Of a stretch of 64,000 nt of DNA, positions 43,181 through 51,708 are shown in pieces. This DNA is from Streptomyces sp. SID8352 (GTDB lineage: Bacteria; Actinomycetota; Actinomycetes; Streptomycetales; Streptomycetaceae). Numbering within the stretch: the stretch's first letter is position 1; each line of letters starts with the position of its first letter. Both the position numbers and the translations under genes were made by a program. The notes beneath the pieces are model-generated. The model made no database searches. It worked only from the letters and a program-made list of their open reading frames with translations, and was not told the DNA's origin. Location of the stretch: contig NZ_WWGX01000086.1 in the NCBI RefSeq assembly GCF_009862265.1, positions 1,836-65,835 on the forward strand. Reading direction: 5' to 3'.

Positions 43181-44752
43181 ATGGCGGAGGAGCGGCGGCG
43201 GCCGAGCGGGGAGCCCCGGGACGGCGGGGGCGCCCCGGACGGCGCCCGCACGCCCCCCGGCGGTCCCCCCGACGGCGACGCCCCTCACGAGGCCGACGCG
43301 CCCCTCCGACCGGGCGGCGGAGAGCACCTCCCCCGTGAGGGGGAGAGCCCGGGGGCGGGCGGCGGCGGCCGGGCCGCCCCGTACCCGCCGTACGGGGGCG
43401 GCGGCGGCCGCGACGCCACGGGTGCCGACGAGTCGTACACCTCCCTCCTCGGCCTCCCGCTCAGCTCCGACCTCGACCGGATCGGGGAGCAGCTGCACGC
43501 CCTGGCCCGTGCCCAGAGCACCCTCCAGGAACTCCTCCAGGCGGTCGTCAGCATCACCGGCGAGCTGGAGCTGCCCACCGTGCTCCGCCGCATCGTGCGC
43601 ACCGCCATGGATCTGGTGGGCGCCCGCTACGGGGCCCTCGGGGTGCTCGACCCGGAGGGCAGGGCACTGGAGGAGTTCGTGCCGCTGGGGCTCACCGCCC
43701 GGGAGCTGGCCGATCTGGACGGCGTGGAGCTGCCGCGCGGCCGGGGACTGCTGGGGCATCTGATCCACCACCCCGAGCCGCTGCGGGTCGAGGACATCGC
43801 GAGCCATCCCGAGTCGGCGGGCTTCCCGCCCGGGCACCCGCCCATGCGTTCCCTGCTCGGGGTGGCGATCAGCGTGCGCGGGCACGTCTACGGCAACCTC
43901 TACCTCTCCGAACGCACCGACGGCAGGCCCTTCGACCGGCACGACGAGGGCGTGATCCGGGCGCTGGCGGGCACGGCGGGCGTGGCGATCGAGAACGCCC
44001 GCCTCTACCAGCGGGTCCGGCGCAGCGGTGAGCGGTTCCAGCGGCTCCTGCTGCCCCGCCTGCCCGACCTCGGCCCGTTCGCCGCCGGGGCCGCCTACCG
44101 CCCGGCGAGCGCGCCCGCGGCCGTCGGCGGCGACTGGTACGACGCGATGCTGCTGCCCGACGGGGCGTGCGCGGCGGTGATCGGGGACGTCGCGGGGCAC
44201 GATCTGCGGGCGGCGGCCGAGATGGCGCAGATCCGCAACATTCTGCGCGGTCTGTACTACGACTGGACGACCCCGCCCAGCGCCTCCCTCGCCCGGCTCG
44301 ACCGCATCATGGGGGCCGCCCTGGACGCGGCCCCGATCGCCACGGCGCTGCTCGCCCGGCTGGAGCCCTCCGCCGGGGGGTGGCGGCTGCGCTGGTCCAC
44401 CGCCGGGCACCCGCCGCCGCTCCTGCTGCTGCCCGACGGGCGGGCCCGCTACCTGGAGGCGGAGCCCGGCGTGCCGCTGGGGGTGGCGCCCGAGCTGCCC
44501 CGGCCCGAGCACTGGCGGACGGTTCCGGCGCACAGCACCGTGGTCCTGTACACCGACGGCTTGGTGGAGGCCCCGGGGCGGCCCATCGGCCGGGGGCTGG
44601 AGACCCTGGCGGGCACCGCCTCGCGGCTCGCCGGGCTGCCGCCGGGCGAACTCTGCCGGGCGCTGATCTCCCACCCGCCGGACGACGGCCACGACGACCG
44701 GGCCGTGCTCGCGCTGCGCACCCCGTCCCGGCCGTCGGTCCCGCGCTGCTGA
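43181..44752 (+). CDS. GAF-domain PP2C (SpoIIE/RsbU-type) serine phosphatase
   Basis: 523 residues from ATG 43181. N-terminal 90 residues are disordered (Gly/Pro/Glu/Asp). A helix (LHALARAQSTLQELLQAVVS) leads into a GAF domain (RYGALGVLDPEGR, GLLGHLIHHPEPLRVEDI, FDRHDEGVIRALAGTAGVAI), then a PP2C domain with metal-binding Asp residues in VGGDWYDAM and VIGDVAGHD, plus AGHPPPLLLLPDG, YTDGLVE and DDRAVLAL. This architecture dephosphorylates anti-anti-sigma factors in Streptomyces stress and development circuits. Convergent with an ATPase of the RsbW type. Confidence 0.9.
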   Translation: MAEERRRPSGEPRDGGGAPDGARTPPGGPPDGDAPHEADAPLRPGGGEHLPREGESPGAGGGGRAAPYPPYGGGGGRDATGADESYTSLLGLPLSSDLDRIGEQLHALARAQSTLQELLQAVVSITGELELPTVLRRIVRTAMDLVGARYGALGVLDPEGRALEEFVPLGLTARELADLDGVELPRGRGLLGHLIHHPEPLRVEDIASHPESAGFPPGHPPMRSLLGVAISVRGHVYGNLYLSERTDGRPFDRHDEGVIRALAGTAGVAIENARLYQRVRRSGERFQRLLLPRLPDLGPFAAGAAYRPASAPAAVGGDWYDAMLLPDGACAAVIGDVAGHDLRAAAEMAQIRNILRGLYYDWTTPPSASLARLDRIMGAALDAAPIATALLARLEPSAGGWRLRWSTAGHPPPLLLLPDGRARYLEAEPGVPLGVAPELPRPEHWRTVPAHSTVVLYTDGLVEAPGRPIGRGLETLAGTASRLAGLPPGELCRALISHPPDDGHDDRAVLALRTPSRPSVPRC

Positions 44753-44797
44753 CCGGGCACGGCTCCGGTCCCGGCCACCGCCCGGCCAGGGGGGCGG

Positions 44798-45235
44798 TCA
44801 CAGGGGCAGGGTGATCCAGATGCTCTTGCCCCGCCCGTCGCGGTCGCCGCGCACCACCGCCGTGCCGCCGAGCCCGGTGGTCAGCTCCATGACGGTCGCG
44901 AGTCCGCCGGTCCCCGCGCCCCCGCCGGTCCCCGTACGCGCGGCGTGCAGCGGCGGCCGGTAGGGGTGGCGGTCGTGCACGGCGAAGGCCAGGCAGTCCG
45001 GCCCGGCGGCGTAGGTGACGGTCACCTGACGGGTCGGCGGGACGGCGTGCCGGACGCTGTTGGCGACCAGTTCGGCGAGGATCAGCAGGGCGGGGCCGAC
45101 GGCCGGGTGGCTCGCGCTGACGCCCCATTCGGCGAGCGCCGCCTCCGCGGTCTCCCGGGCCACCCGGACCGCCGGTGGCTGCGCGGGCAGGGTGAGCACG
45201 TGCCGGTGCGGCAGGGCTTCGAGCGGCGTGCTCAT
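44798..45235 (-). CDS. RsbW-like ATP-binding protein (anti-sigma/kinase family)
   Basis: 145-residue HATPase_c_2 protein from ATG 45235 with GGAG 6 nt upstream. N box ELVANSVRHAV, G1 box region FAVHDRHPYRPP (Asp-x-Gly replaced by AVHDRH), G2 box GTGGLATVMELTTG, and RGKSIWITLPL. Typical of the many short Streptomyces RsbW-like proteins. No anti-anti-sigma gene is adjacent. Convergent with the phosphatase gene, ends 45 nt apart. Confidence 0.85.
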   Translation of the reverse strand: MSTPLEALPHRHVLTLPAQPPAVRVARETAEAALAEWGVSASHPAVGPALLILAELVANSVRHAVPPTRQVTVTYAAGPDCLAFAVHDRHPYRPPLHAARTGTGGGAGTGGLATVMELTTGLGGTAVVRGDRDGRGKSIWITLPL

Positions 45236-45546
45236 CGCGTCTCCAGGCGAGCGGGCGGCGTCCGGCCACGGCGCGGAGCGGGGCGCGGCGGTGTGCCGTC
45301 CGGCCCGTGCCGGGTGCGGCACCCGTATCCGCCCGGGACACGGAGACCCGGGTCCGCGGCTACCTGCGGACCCGGGCGTCACAGCATCCAATGAATTGCA
45401 GACTTTCGCAATTCAGCAGCTCCGGTGCGCGGCGACCGGCCACGGAACGGCGCCCCGTTCCCACGGCGCCCCCGCGCCGCCCGCGCCACCGCGCACCCGC
45501 GCACCCTCGCACCCGCGCACCCGCGCACCCGCGCACCCGCCGCCGC
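45236..45546. other. Intergenic region with 8-bp repeats
   Basis: Divergent/convergent spacer upstream of the ATPase. A less GC-rich promoter-like stretch (CCAATGAATTGCAGACTTTC near 45389) is followed by the octamer array at 45491-45538. Confidence 0.5.
45491..45538. repeat. Octanucleotide array GCGCACCC, 6 copies
   Basis: Six tandem copies; the third starts with T. Lies 8 nt beyond the SDR stop. Confidence 0.9.
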
Positions 45547-46311
45547 TCACCACGTCGGGCGCGCGCCCACCCCTCCGTCGACGACCAGATCGTGGCCGGT
45601 GATCCAGGAGGCCAGCCGGGAGGCGAGGAAGACGCAGGCGTCGCCCACGTCCTCGGGGCGGCCCAGCCGTCCGGCGGGCGCGGCGCCGAGCCAGCGCCGT
45701 ACGCCGTCGGGCCAGGCGTCGGCCAGGCCCTCGCGGTCGATCAGGCCGGGCGAGACGGTGTTGACCCGCACGCCCCACGGTCCGTACTCCTGGGCCGCCG
45801 CGCGGGCGTGGGCCACGACCGCCGCCTTGGAGGCGCCGTAGTGGGCGTGGCCGGGGGCGGGGGCACCGGCCTCGATGGAGGCGATGTGGGTGACCGTGCC
45901 GCCGCCGTCCTGCCCCCGCATGAGCGCCGCGGCGGTCCGGGTGCAGACGAGGACGCCGGTCAGGTTGGCGTCCAGCACCTCCCGCCATGCGGCCGCCGTC
46001 ATGCCAGGAAGTTCCCGCACCGGCTGGACCGCGGCGTTGTTGACCAGTGCCGTCAGGCGCCCGCCGCCCCAGTCGGCGGCCTCCTCGACCAGCCGCCGGC
46101 AGGCGTCCTCGTCGGTGAGGTCGGCGCGCAGCACCACCGCCGCGCCGCCCGCGTCCCGGATGCGGCCGGCCGTCTCCCGGGCGGCCCCGACCGAGGTGCG
46201 GCAGTGCAGGGCGACGGCAGCGCCCTCCTCGGCGAACCGCCGCGCGATGCCCCGGCCGATGCCGCCGCCCGCGCCCGTGACCAGGGCCACCTGTCCGTCC
46301 AGCAGGGTCAT
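45547..46311 (-). CDS. Short-chain dehydrogenase/reductase
   Basis: NAD(P)-dependent oxidoreductase, 254 residues from ATG 46311. TGAGGGIG nucleotide motif, NNAAVQP (NNAG-type), catalytic Ser in HIASIEAG, YGASK (Tyr/Lys), and the PG motif VNTVSPGLID, ending ASWITGHDLVVDGG. ATG overlaps the cupin stop (ATGA), so the two are translationally coupled. A GTG at 46320 would add three residues. Substrate unknown. Confidence 0.92.
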   Translation of the reverse strand: MTLLDGQVALVTGAGGGIGRGIARRFAEEGAAVALHCRTSVGAARETAGRIRDAGGAAVVLRADLTDEDACRRLVEEAADWGGGRLTALVNNAAVQPVRELPGMTAAAWREVLDANLTGVLVCTRTAAALMRGQDGGGTVTHIASIEAGAPAPGHAHYGASKAAVVAHARAAAQEYGPWGVRVNTVSPGLIDREGLADAWPDGVRRWLGAAPAGRLGRPEDVGDACVFLASRLASWITGHDLVVDGGVGARPTW

Positions 46312-46802
46312 GGGCGGCACAGTCGCAGAATCCGCGCGGCCTCGGCGGGATAGCGCGCGGCGAGCCGGTCCGGGTCGCCGTGCTCGTAGTCCCCGTAGGT
46401 GAATCCGGGGACCGCCGTGCAGCCGAACAGGGTCCAGGCGCCGCCCTCGGCCACCCGGGCGCCCATCCAGGTCCCGGCGGGGACGGTGTGCTGCACGTGC
46501 TGCCCGCGCAGGACGTCCGGGCCGAGGACGACGGTGCGGGAGGTGCCGTCGGGGGCGAGGAGCAGCAGCCCGAGCGGGTCCCCGAGGTAGAAGTGCCAGG
46601 TCTCGTCGGCGGTCAGGCGGTGCAGGGCGGAGAAGTCGTCCGGGCCGCCGGTGAGCAGGGCGACGATGGCGGAGCCCGTGGGGCGGCCGTCGGGGCGCCC
46701 GGGCCCGGCCCAGGTGCGCCGGAAGAGGCCGCCCTCGCGGGGGATCGGCTCCAGTCCGTAGTGCGCGACGAGTTCCTCGGGTGTCACGGGCGCGGGCGTC
46801 AC
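46308..46802 (-). CDS. Cupin family protein (DUF985/Cupin_5-type)
   Basis: 164 residues; a YML079-like beta-barrel. Recognised by EELVAHYGLEPIPREGGLFR, DDFSALHRLTADETWHFY, GPDVLRGQHVQHTVPAGTWM and ARVAEGGAWTLFGCTAVPGF. Metal or ligand unknown. The GTG at 46802 is a best guess; a second GTG at 46787 is possible and neither has a strong ribosome site. It precedes and overlaps the SDR gene. Confidence 0.85.
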   Translation of the reverse strand: MTPAPVTPEELVAHYGLEPIPREGGLFRRTWAGPGRPDGRPTGSAIVALLTGGPDDFSALHRLTADETWHFYLGDPLGLLLLAPDGTSRTVVLGPDVLRGQHVQHTVPAGTWMGARVAEGGAWTLFGCTAVPGFTYGDYEHGDPDRLAARYPAEAARILRLCRP

Positions 46803-46882
46803 CCCGGTGAGGCTACCGCCCGGGCGGCGCGCCGCCGGGGGTTTCGGGCCATGCCCGGCGAGGACTCCCCCACCCGCGTAAT

Positions 46883-46901
46883 TTAGGTTAGCCTTGCCTA
46901 A
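46883..46901 (+). promoter_or_regulatory. Iron box (DmdR1/DtxR operator)
   Basis: TTAGGTTAGCCTTGCCTAA matches the Streptomyces iron-box consensus (TTAGGTTAGGCTCACCTAA). It sits 67 nt before the siderophore-interacting protein start and 80 nt before the divergent cupin gene, so iron-dependent repression of one or both is expected. Confidence 0.88.
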
Positions 46902-46968
46902 ATTCAATGCGGCGGACCTGCGGAGCGCGGCCCGCGGCCGCGTACGGGCGGCGGAGAGGCGGGCGGCC

Positions 46969-47697
46969 ATGGGGCAGGAGCGGCGGGGCTGGGAGGGCGC
47001 GGTCCTCCGGCTGATGGGCGCGCGGGACTTCACGTTCACCGTGACGGACACCGAGGACCTCGGCCCCTCCTTCCGAAGGCTGCGCCTGACCGACGGCGGG
47101 ATGCTCGCGGCGACCGGCGTCCATCCCACCATGTGGGTGCGGCTCTGGTTCCCGGGCACGGGCAGGCCCCACCAGCGGGCGTACACCCTGGTCGACCCGG
47201 ACCCGGCGGCCGGGACCCTCACCCTGGAGTTCGCCCTGCACCCGGGGCGCGCGAGCGACTGGGCGCGAGCGGCGCGGCCCAGTGACACCATCGGGGCCAC
47301 CGTCCAGGGCACCGGCTTCCAGCGGCCCGACCCGGCCCCCTCCCATGTCTTCGCGATGGCCGACCCGGCCTCCCTGCCCGCCCTGAACTCCCTGCTCGAC
47401 GCGGTGGGCGGGGCCCCGGCGACGATCTGGTTCGAGGGCGACCCCGGGGCCGGGCCGCCCCCGCGCACCGACCCCGCCCGGCACGAGGTGCGCGCGGCGC
47501 CGCGCCATGAAGCGGGCGCGGGACTGGTGGCACGGGTCCGGGAGGAACTGCCCGCCCCGCTGGGCGCCGCGGCGCACCCGTACGTCTGGATCGCCTGCGA
47601 CACGGCCACCACCCGGGCACTGGGCGGATACGTCCGCAGGGAGCTGGGCGTCCCCCGGCGGCAGGTGCACGCGCTGGGCTACTGGCGGCCCTCCTGA
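46969..47697 (+). CDS. Siderophore-interacting protein (ferric-siderophore reductase)
   Basis: 242 residues from ATG 46969 (GGAGAGG 9 nt upstream). N-terminal FAD-binding domain with RAYTLVDPDP (the RxYT flavin motif) and a C-terminal SIP domain with YVWIACDTATTRALGGYVRR and the terminal LGYWRP. Reduces ferric siderophore in the cytoplasm to release iron. A TTG at 46894 would extend it 25 residues but lies inside the iron box. No siderophore biosynthesis or uptake genes are adjacent. Confidence 0.9.
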   Translation: MGQERRGWEGAVLRLMGARDFTFTVTDTEDLGPSFRRLRLTDGGMLAATGVHPTMWVRLWFPGTGRPHQRAYTLVDPDPAAGTLTLEFALHPGRASDWARAARPSDTIGATVQGTGFQRPDPAPSHVFAMADPASLPALNSLLDAVGGAPATIWFEGDPGAGPPPRTDPARHEVRAAPRHEAGAGLVARVREELPAPLGAAAHPYVWIACDTATTRALGGYVRRELGVPRRQVHALGYWRPS

Positions 47698-47762
47698 ACG
47701 CGGCCGGGGACGCCGTCGTGCGTCGGCGGGCGTCCCGGGCGCGCACGCGCGACCATCGGGGC

Positions 47763-48377
47763 ATGGACGTCACGCTGCACCTCGCCCAGGACCCCGAGGC
47801 CGACGAACTGCTCGGCCGCAGCCCCCTCGCCGCGCTGGTCGGCATGCTGCTGGACCAGCAGGTGCCCATGGAATGGGCGTTCAAGGGGCCGTCGACCATC
47901 GCCCGGCGCATGGACGCAGAGGACCTGGACGCCCACGACATCGCCGCGCACGATCCCGCCGCCTTCGCCGCGCTGCTGTCCGAGAAGCCGGCCGTGCACC
48001 GCTACCCGGGCGCGATGGCCGGACGGATCCAGCAGCTGTGCGCCCATCTGGCCGAGACGTACGACGGTGACGCCGAGGCCGTCTGGCGAGGCGTCAGCAC
48101 CGGCCCGGAACTGCTGAAACGGCTCCAGGACCTCCCGGGCTTCGGGCGGCAGAAGGCGCAGATCTTCCTCGCCCTGCTGGGCAAGCAGCTCGGTGTGCGC
48201 CCGGAGGGCTGGCGCGAGGCCGCCGGGGAGTACGGGGAGCCGGACTCCTTCCGCTCGGTGGCCGACATCACCGGGCCGGAGTCCCTCACCAAGGTGCGGG
48301 CGCACAAACAGGAGATGAAGGCGGCGGCCCGAGCCGCGAAGGCCGCGCGGGGGGCGGGGGGCAGGGCCCGGGGCTGA
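47763..48377 (+). CDS. HhH-GPD-type base excision repair protein
   Basis: 204 residues from ATG 47763. Belongs to the actinobacterial HhH-GPD repair family: MLLDQQVPMEWAFKGPSTIA and the helix-hairpin-helix LKRLQDLPGFGRQKAQIF. No FeS-cluster cysteines. The C-terminus is Ala/Lys/Arg-rich (KAAARAAKAARGAGGRARG), a likely DNA-contacting tail. Role in glycosylase chemistry is inferred from the family. Confidence 0.88.
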   Translation: MDVTLHLAQDPEADELLGRSPLAALVGMLLDQQVPMEWAFKGPSTIARRMDAEDLDAHDIAAHDPAAFAALLSEKPAVHRYPGAMAGRIQQLCAHLAETYDGDAEAVWRGVSTGPELLKRLQDLPGFGRQKAQIFLALLGKQLGVRPEGWREAAGEYGEPDSFRSVADITGPESLTKVRAHKQEMKAAARAAKAARGAGGRARG

Positions 48378-48947
48378 AGGAACGGCGGCCTCCGGGGCCG
48401 GGAGCGGCACGACGGGCCGGGGCTGCGAGCCGCACGGCAGGGCGGCGGGTGCGCGGCACGACTCGCGGGCGGAGCCGACGGGACCCGGGTACGGGGGGGC
48501 GGGCCGACGTGGACGGGTCGGCACGACGTCGGGCGGGGGGCGACGGGACACGGGGACGGGCCGACGTGGGCGGGTCGGCGCGGCGGCGGGCGGGGCCGAG
48601 GGGACACGGGCACACCGGGCCGGGCGGCACGGCCGTGAACGGGGCCGACGGGACACGTATACGGCGGGCCGGGCCGACGCGGGCGGGACAGGCGCGACCG
48701 GTGCGAAGGGCACGGTTCCGCGCCCCGGGCCGCCGCTTCACCTCTCGCGCCGCCCGAGGCGGAACGTGCCGCCGGCGCGAACCGCGCCCCCGGCGGGCGC
48801 GCGACGTACCGGCGGCGCGGGCCGTGCCCCCGGCGGGGCCGTGCCGACGGCTCCGCGTGCGCTCGGCGCGCCGGGCGCGGCCCCGGATTTCGCTCCGGTG
48901 GCGGAGCCCGGGTGGCGGCGCCGACCGGGGCGTTCCCAGCATGGACC
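48378..48947. other. 570-nt GC-rich gene-free region
   Basis: Repeats of GGGCCGACGTGGACGGGTCGG-like units at about 48510-48690 (GCCGACGTG(G)ACGGGTCGG near 48512, GCCGACGTGGGCGGGTCGG near 48562, GCCGACGCGGGCGGGAC near 48672). Nothing codes convincingly. Confidence 0.5.
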
Positions 48948-49631
48948 ATGACCGAGCCACCGAGCGGCTCCCCCGGGGGCCCGCACTACGACGACCGGGG
49001 CGTCCACGCCCGCGGCGGCCCGCACGGGGCGCCCCCGCCCGGCGGACCGCACGAGCCCGAGCCGCCCTTCGAGGGCCCCCTGCACCTGCTCGCCCGCGCG
49101 GCCTGGCAGACCGTCCTGTTCACCGGGATCGCCTCCCTGGTCCTCGGGGTGCTGGTGCTGGTCTGGCCGGGGGCCTCGCTGCGCGTCGCCGGGGTGCTCT
49201 TCGGCCTGTACCTCGTGGTCAGCGGCGTGCTGCAACTGGCCGCCGCGTTCGGCACGCACAGCCGGACCTCGCTGCGCGTCCTCGCCTTCATCAGCGGCGC
49301 CGTCTCCATCCTGCTGGGCCTGTTCTGCTTCCGCGGCACCCTCCAGTCGGTGCTGCTGCTCGCCCTGTGGATCGGCATCGGCTGGCTGTTCCGGGGCGTC
49401 ACCCAGACCGTCGCCGCCGCGCACGACCCGGCGATGCCGGCCCGCGGCTGGCACGTCTTCCTCGGGATCGTCACCATCCTGGCCGGCATCGTGCTCATCG
49501 ACTCGCCGGTCGAGTCCGTCGCCGTGCTCACGGTGGTGGGCGGCTGGTGGCTGGTGGTCGTCGGCGTCGTGGAGATCGTCACCGCCGTGCGCATCCGGGG
49601 CCGCGCCCGCCAGGTACCCCACACCGTATGA
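48948..49631 (+). CDS. HdeD/DUF308-like membrane protein
   Basis: 227 residues from ATG 48948. After a Pro/Gly/His-rich N-terminus of about 45 residues there are six transmembrane segments in the HdeD pattern (TVLFTGIASLVLGVLVLVWP, VAGVLFGLYLVVSGVLQLAA, SVLLLALWIGIGWLFRGVTQ, HVFLGIVTILAGIVLI, LTVVGGWWLVVVGVVEIVTA). E. coli HdeD supports acid resistance; this homologue's role is unknown. Single gene. Confidence 0.88.
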   Translation: MTEPPSGSPGGPHYDDRGVHARGGPHGAPPPGGPHEPEPPFEGPLHLLARAAWQTVLFTGIASLVLGVLVLVWPGASLRVAGVLFGLYLVVSGVLQLAAAFGTHSRTSLRVLAFISGAVSILLGLFCFRGTLQSVLLLALWIGIGWLFRGVTQTVAAAHDPAMPARGWHVFLGIVTILAGIVLIDSPVESVAVLTVVGGWWLVVVGVVEIVTAVRIRGRARQVPHTV

Positions 49632-49762
49632 GGGGAACGTCCCGTCACCGGGCGGAATCTTCCCCCGTTTGCCCCCGTTGCGACCGATTGCGGCGGCTTT
49701 TCCGGCGCCGCGCTCGGTCACCATGGCTGCACCCGCGACGACTTGGCCGGTAGGCTTTCCGT

Positions 49763-50059
49763 GTGATCTTCAAGCGCATCGGAAACGGCCGGCCGTACCC
49801 CGACCACGGCCGGGAAAGCACCCGGCAGTGGGCGGACGTCGCGCCGCGCCCGGTCCGCCTCGATCAGCTCGTGACGACCAAGGGCCAGCTCGATCTGGAA
49901 ACCCTGCTGGCCGAGGACTCCACCTTCTACGGCGACCTCTTCGCCCACGTGGTCAAGTGGCAGGGCGACCTGTACCTGGAGGACGGGCTGCACCGCGCGG
50001 TCCGCGCCGCCCTCCAGCAACGCCAGGTGCTGCACGCGCGCGTCCTCGAACTCGACTGA
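49763..50059 (+). CDS. Conserved hypothetical protein, ParB-N/VapB-like fold suspected
   Basis: 98 residues from GTG 49763. Sequence PRPVRLDQLVTTKGQLDLETLL...YGDLFAHVVKWQGDLYLEDG ends in LHRAVRAALQQRQVLHARVLEL; DGLHRAVRA resembles the ParB/sulfiredoxin-like DGxHR motif. Similar proteins are sometimes annotated as type II antitoxin (VapB family) but there is no adjacent toxin. TAGGCT lies 6 nt before the GTG and no ribosome site is visible, so the message is probably leaderless. Confidence 0.8.
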   Translation: MIFKRIGNGRPYPDHGRESTRQWADVAPRPVRLDQLVTTKGQLDLETLLAEDSTFYGDLFAHVVKWQGDLYLEDGLHRAVRAALQQRQVLHARVLELD

Positions 50060-50294
50060 CCGTCCGGCCGCACGTCCTCCCGGGGACACCCGACGCGCGC
50101 CAGGCCCCCTCCGCCGACCGCCCGGGGCGACCGCCCGGCCGTCCGGGGCACCCGTTCCCCATCGGCTTCCCGACGGCTTCCCGGGCCGTTCCCCCCTCAC
50201 ATCTTTGACCCTTTCGGGTGGGTTTAGGGCGAAGTACGGAACACCCGCTGATCATCTAATAGGCATCGCCGTCCGGGCGCATTACGCTGCGCCC

Positions 50295-50933
50295 ATGAGC
50301 ATGCTGACTCCCCCCGGCATGGGCGGCAAGTACCGGATCACGGGGGGCAAGTACCCCCGGATGCGCCCGGCCCGAAAGCGCGGCAGGCTCGCGGTCGTCC
50401 TCGTCGCGTGCGCCACCGTCCTCGGTGTCCTCGGCTGGGGCACCCTGCAGCTCATCGACGCCTTCACCGGCGGCGACAAGGCGTCGGCGGCCGGGGCGGA
50501 CTGCGCGGCGAGCCCGTCCCCGTCGAGCGCGTCGCCCTCCCCGGCGACGGCCCTGCCGAAGCCCGGCGAGGTCACCGTCAACGTGCTCAACGCCACCACC
50601 CGTTCGGGACTGGCCCAGAAGACCGCCGACGAGTTGAAGAAGCGCGGCTTCCGCATCGGCGCGGTGGGCAACGCGCCCGAGGAGCTGGACAAGAAGATCG
50701 ACGGCGCCGGGGTGCTGCTCGGCCCCGCCGCCGCCGTGAAGACCGCGTTCCCGGTGCTCGGCACCCAGATCCCCGCCGCCGAGCGGCGCACCGACGCGGC
50801 CCGCAGGGGCACCTCCGTCGACCTCGTCATCGGCAAGGCCTTCAAGGGACTGGCACTGCGGCCGGAGGCCGACGCCGCCCTGGCCGGGCTGACCGCGCCG
50901 AAGCCGGCGCCGGTGGCCGGCAAGGGCTGCTGA
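50295..50933 (+). CDS. Membrane-anchored LytR C-terminal domain protein
   Basis: 212 residues from ATG 50295. Cytoplasmic basic N-terminus (MRPARKRGRLAV), one transmembrane segment (VLVACATVLGVLGWGTLQLI), a Ser/Ala/Pro linker and a LytR_C domain (EVTVNVLNATTRSGLAQKTA, DELKKRGFRIGAVGNAP). It lacks the catalytic LCP domain, so it is likely an envelope binding or scaffold protein. Convergent with upp. Confidence 0.88.
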   Translation: MSMLTPPGMGGKYRITGGKYPRMRPARKRGRLAVVLVACATVLGVLGWGTLQLIDAFTGGDKASAAGADCAASPSPSSASPSPATALPKPGEVTVNVLNATTRSGLAQKTADELKKRGFRIGAVGNAPEELDKKIDGAGVLLGPAAAVKTAFPVLGTQIPAAERRTDAARRGTSVDLVIGKAFKGLALRPEADAALAGLTAPKPAPVAGKGC

Positions 50934-50954
50934 GGCCCGGCCCCGCCGCGCCGC

Positions 50955-51590
50955 CTACTCGGCGGCGCCGTACATGCGGTCCCCCGCGTCCCCGAGGCCC
51001 GGCACGATGTAGCCGTGCTCGTTGAGGCGCTCGTCGACCGAGGCCGTCACGACCGTCACCGGGGTGCCCGCCAGCTCGCGCTCCATCAGCTCGACGCCCT
51101 CGGGCGCGGCCAGCAGCACCACCGCCGTCACGTCGTCGGCACCGCGCCCGATCAGCTCGCGGATGGAGGCGACCAGGGTGCCGCCGGTGGCCAGCATCGG
51201 GTCCAGGACGTACACCTGGCGGCCCGACAGGTCCTCCGGCATGCGCGTGGCGTAGGTGGACGCCTGGAGCGTCTCCTCGTTGCGGATCATGCCCAGGAAG
51301 CCCACCTCGGCGGTCGGCAGCAGCCGGACCATGCCGTCCAGCATGCCGAGCCCGGCCCGCAGGATCGGCACCACCAGCGGGCGCGGGTGGGAGAGCTTGA
51401 CGCCGGTGGTCCGCTCGACCGGCGTGTGGAGGTCGACCCGCTCGGTCCGCACGTCCCGGGTGGCCTCGTAGGCGAGCAGGGTGACCAGCTCGTCGGCGAG
51501 GCGGCGGAAGGTCGCGGAGTCGGTGCGCCGGTCGCGCAGCGTGGTGAGCTTGTGGGCGACCAGGGGGTGGTCGACGACGTGGAGACGCAT
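50955..51590 (-). CDS. upp: Uracil phosphoribosyltransferase
   Basis: Salvages uracil to UMP with PRPP. 211 residues from ATG 51590 (MRLHVVDHPLVAHKLTTLRD), the usual length. PRPP loop VYVLDPMLATGGTL, uracil-binding region ASVDERLNEHGYIVPGLGDA near the C-terminus, and VPILRAGLGMLDG. Divergent from the next gene. Confidence 0.97.
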   Translation of the reverse strand: MRLHVVDHPLVAHKLTTLRDRRTDSATFRRLADELVTLLAYEATRDVRTERVDLHTPVERTTGVKLSHPRPLVVPILRAGLGMLDGMVRLLPTAEVGFLGMIRNEETLQASTYATRMPEDLSGRQVYVLDPMLATGGTLVASIRELIGRGADDVTAVVLLAAPEGVELMERELAGTPVTVVTASVDERLNEHGYIVPGLGDAGDRMYGAAE

Positions 51591-51708
51591 GGGCCCCACA
51601 TTAACCGGACCCCCGCATACCGGCGTCCCCCGGCGCTTCACTCACTCGCTGGCGTCAAACCACTCGTCCGGGGGAAGGTGGGAGGGACGGACGCGGGGTG
51701 ATGACACG

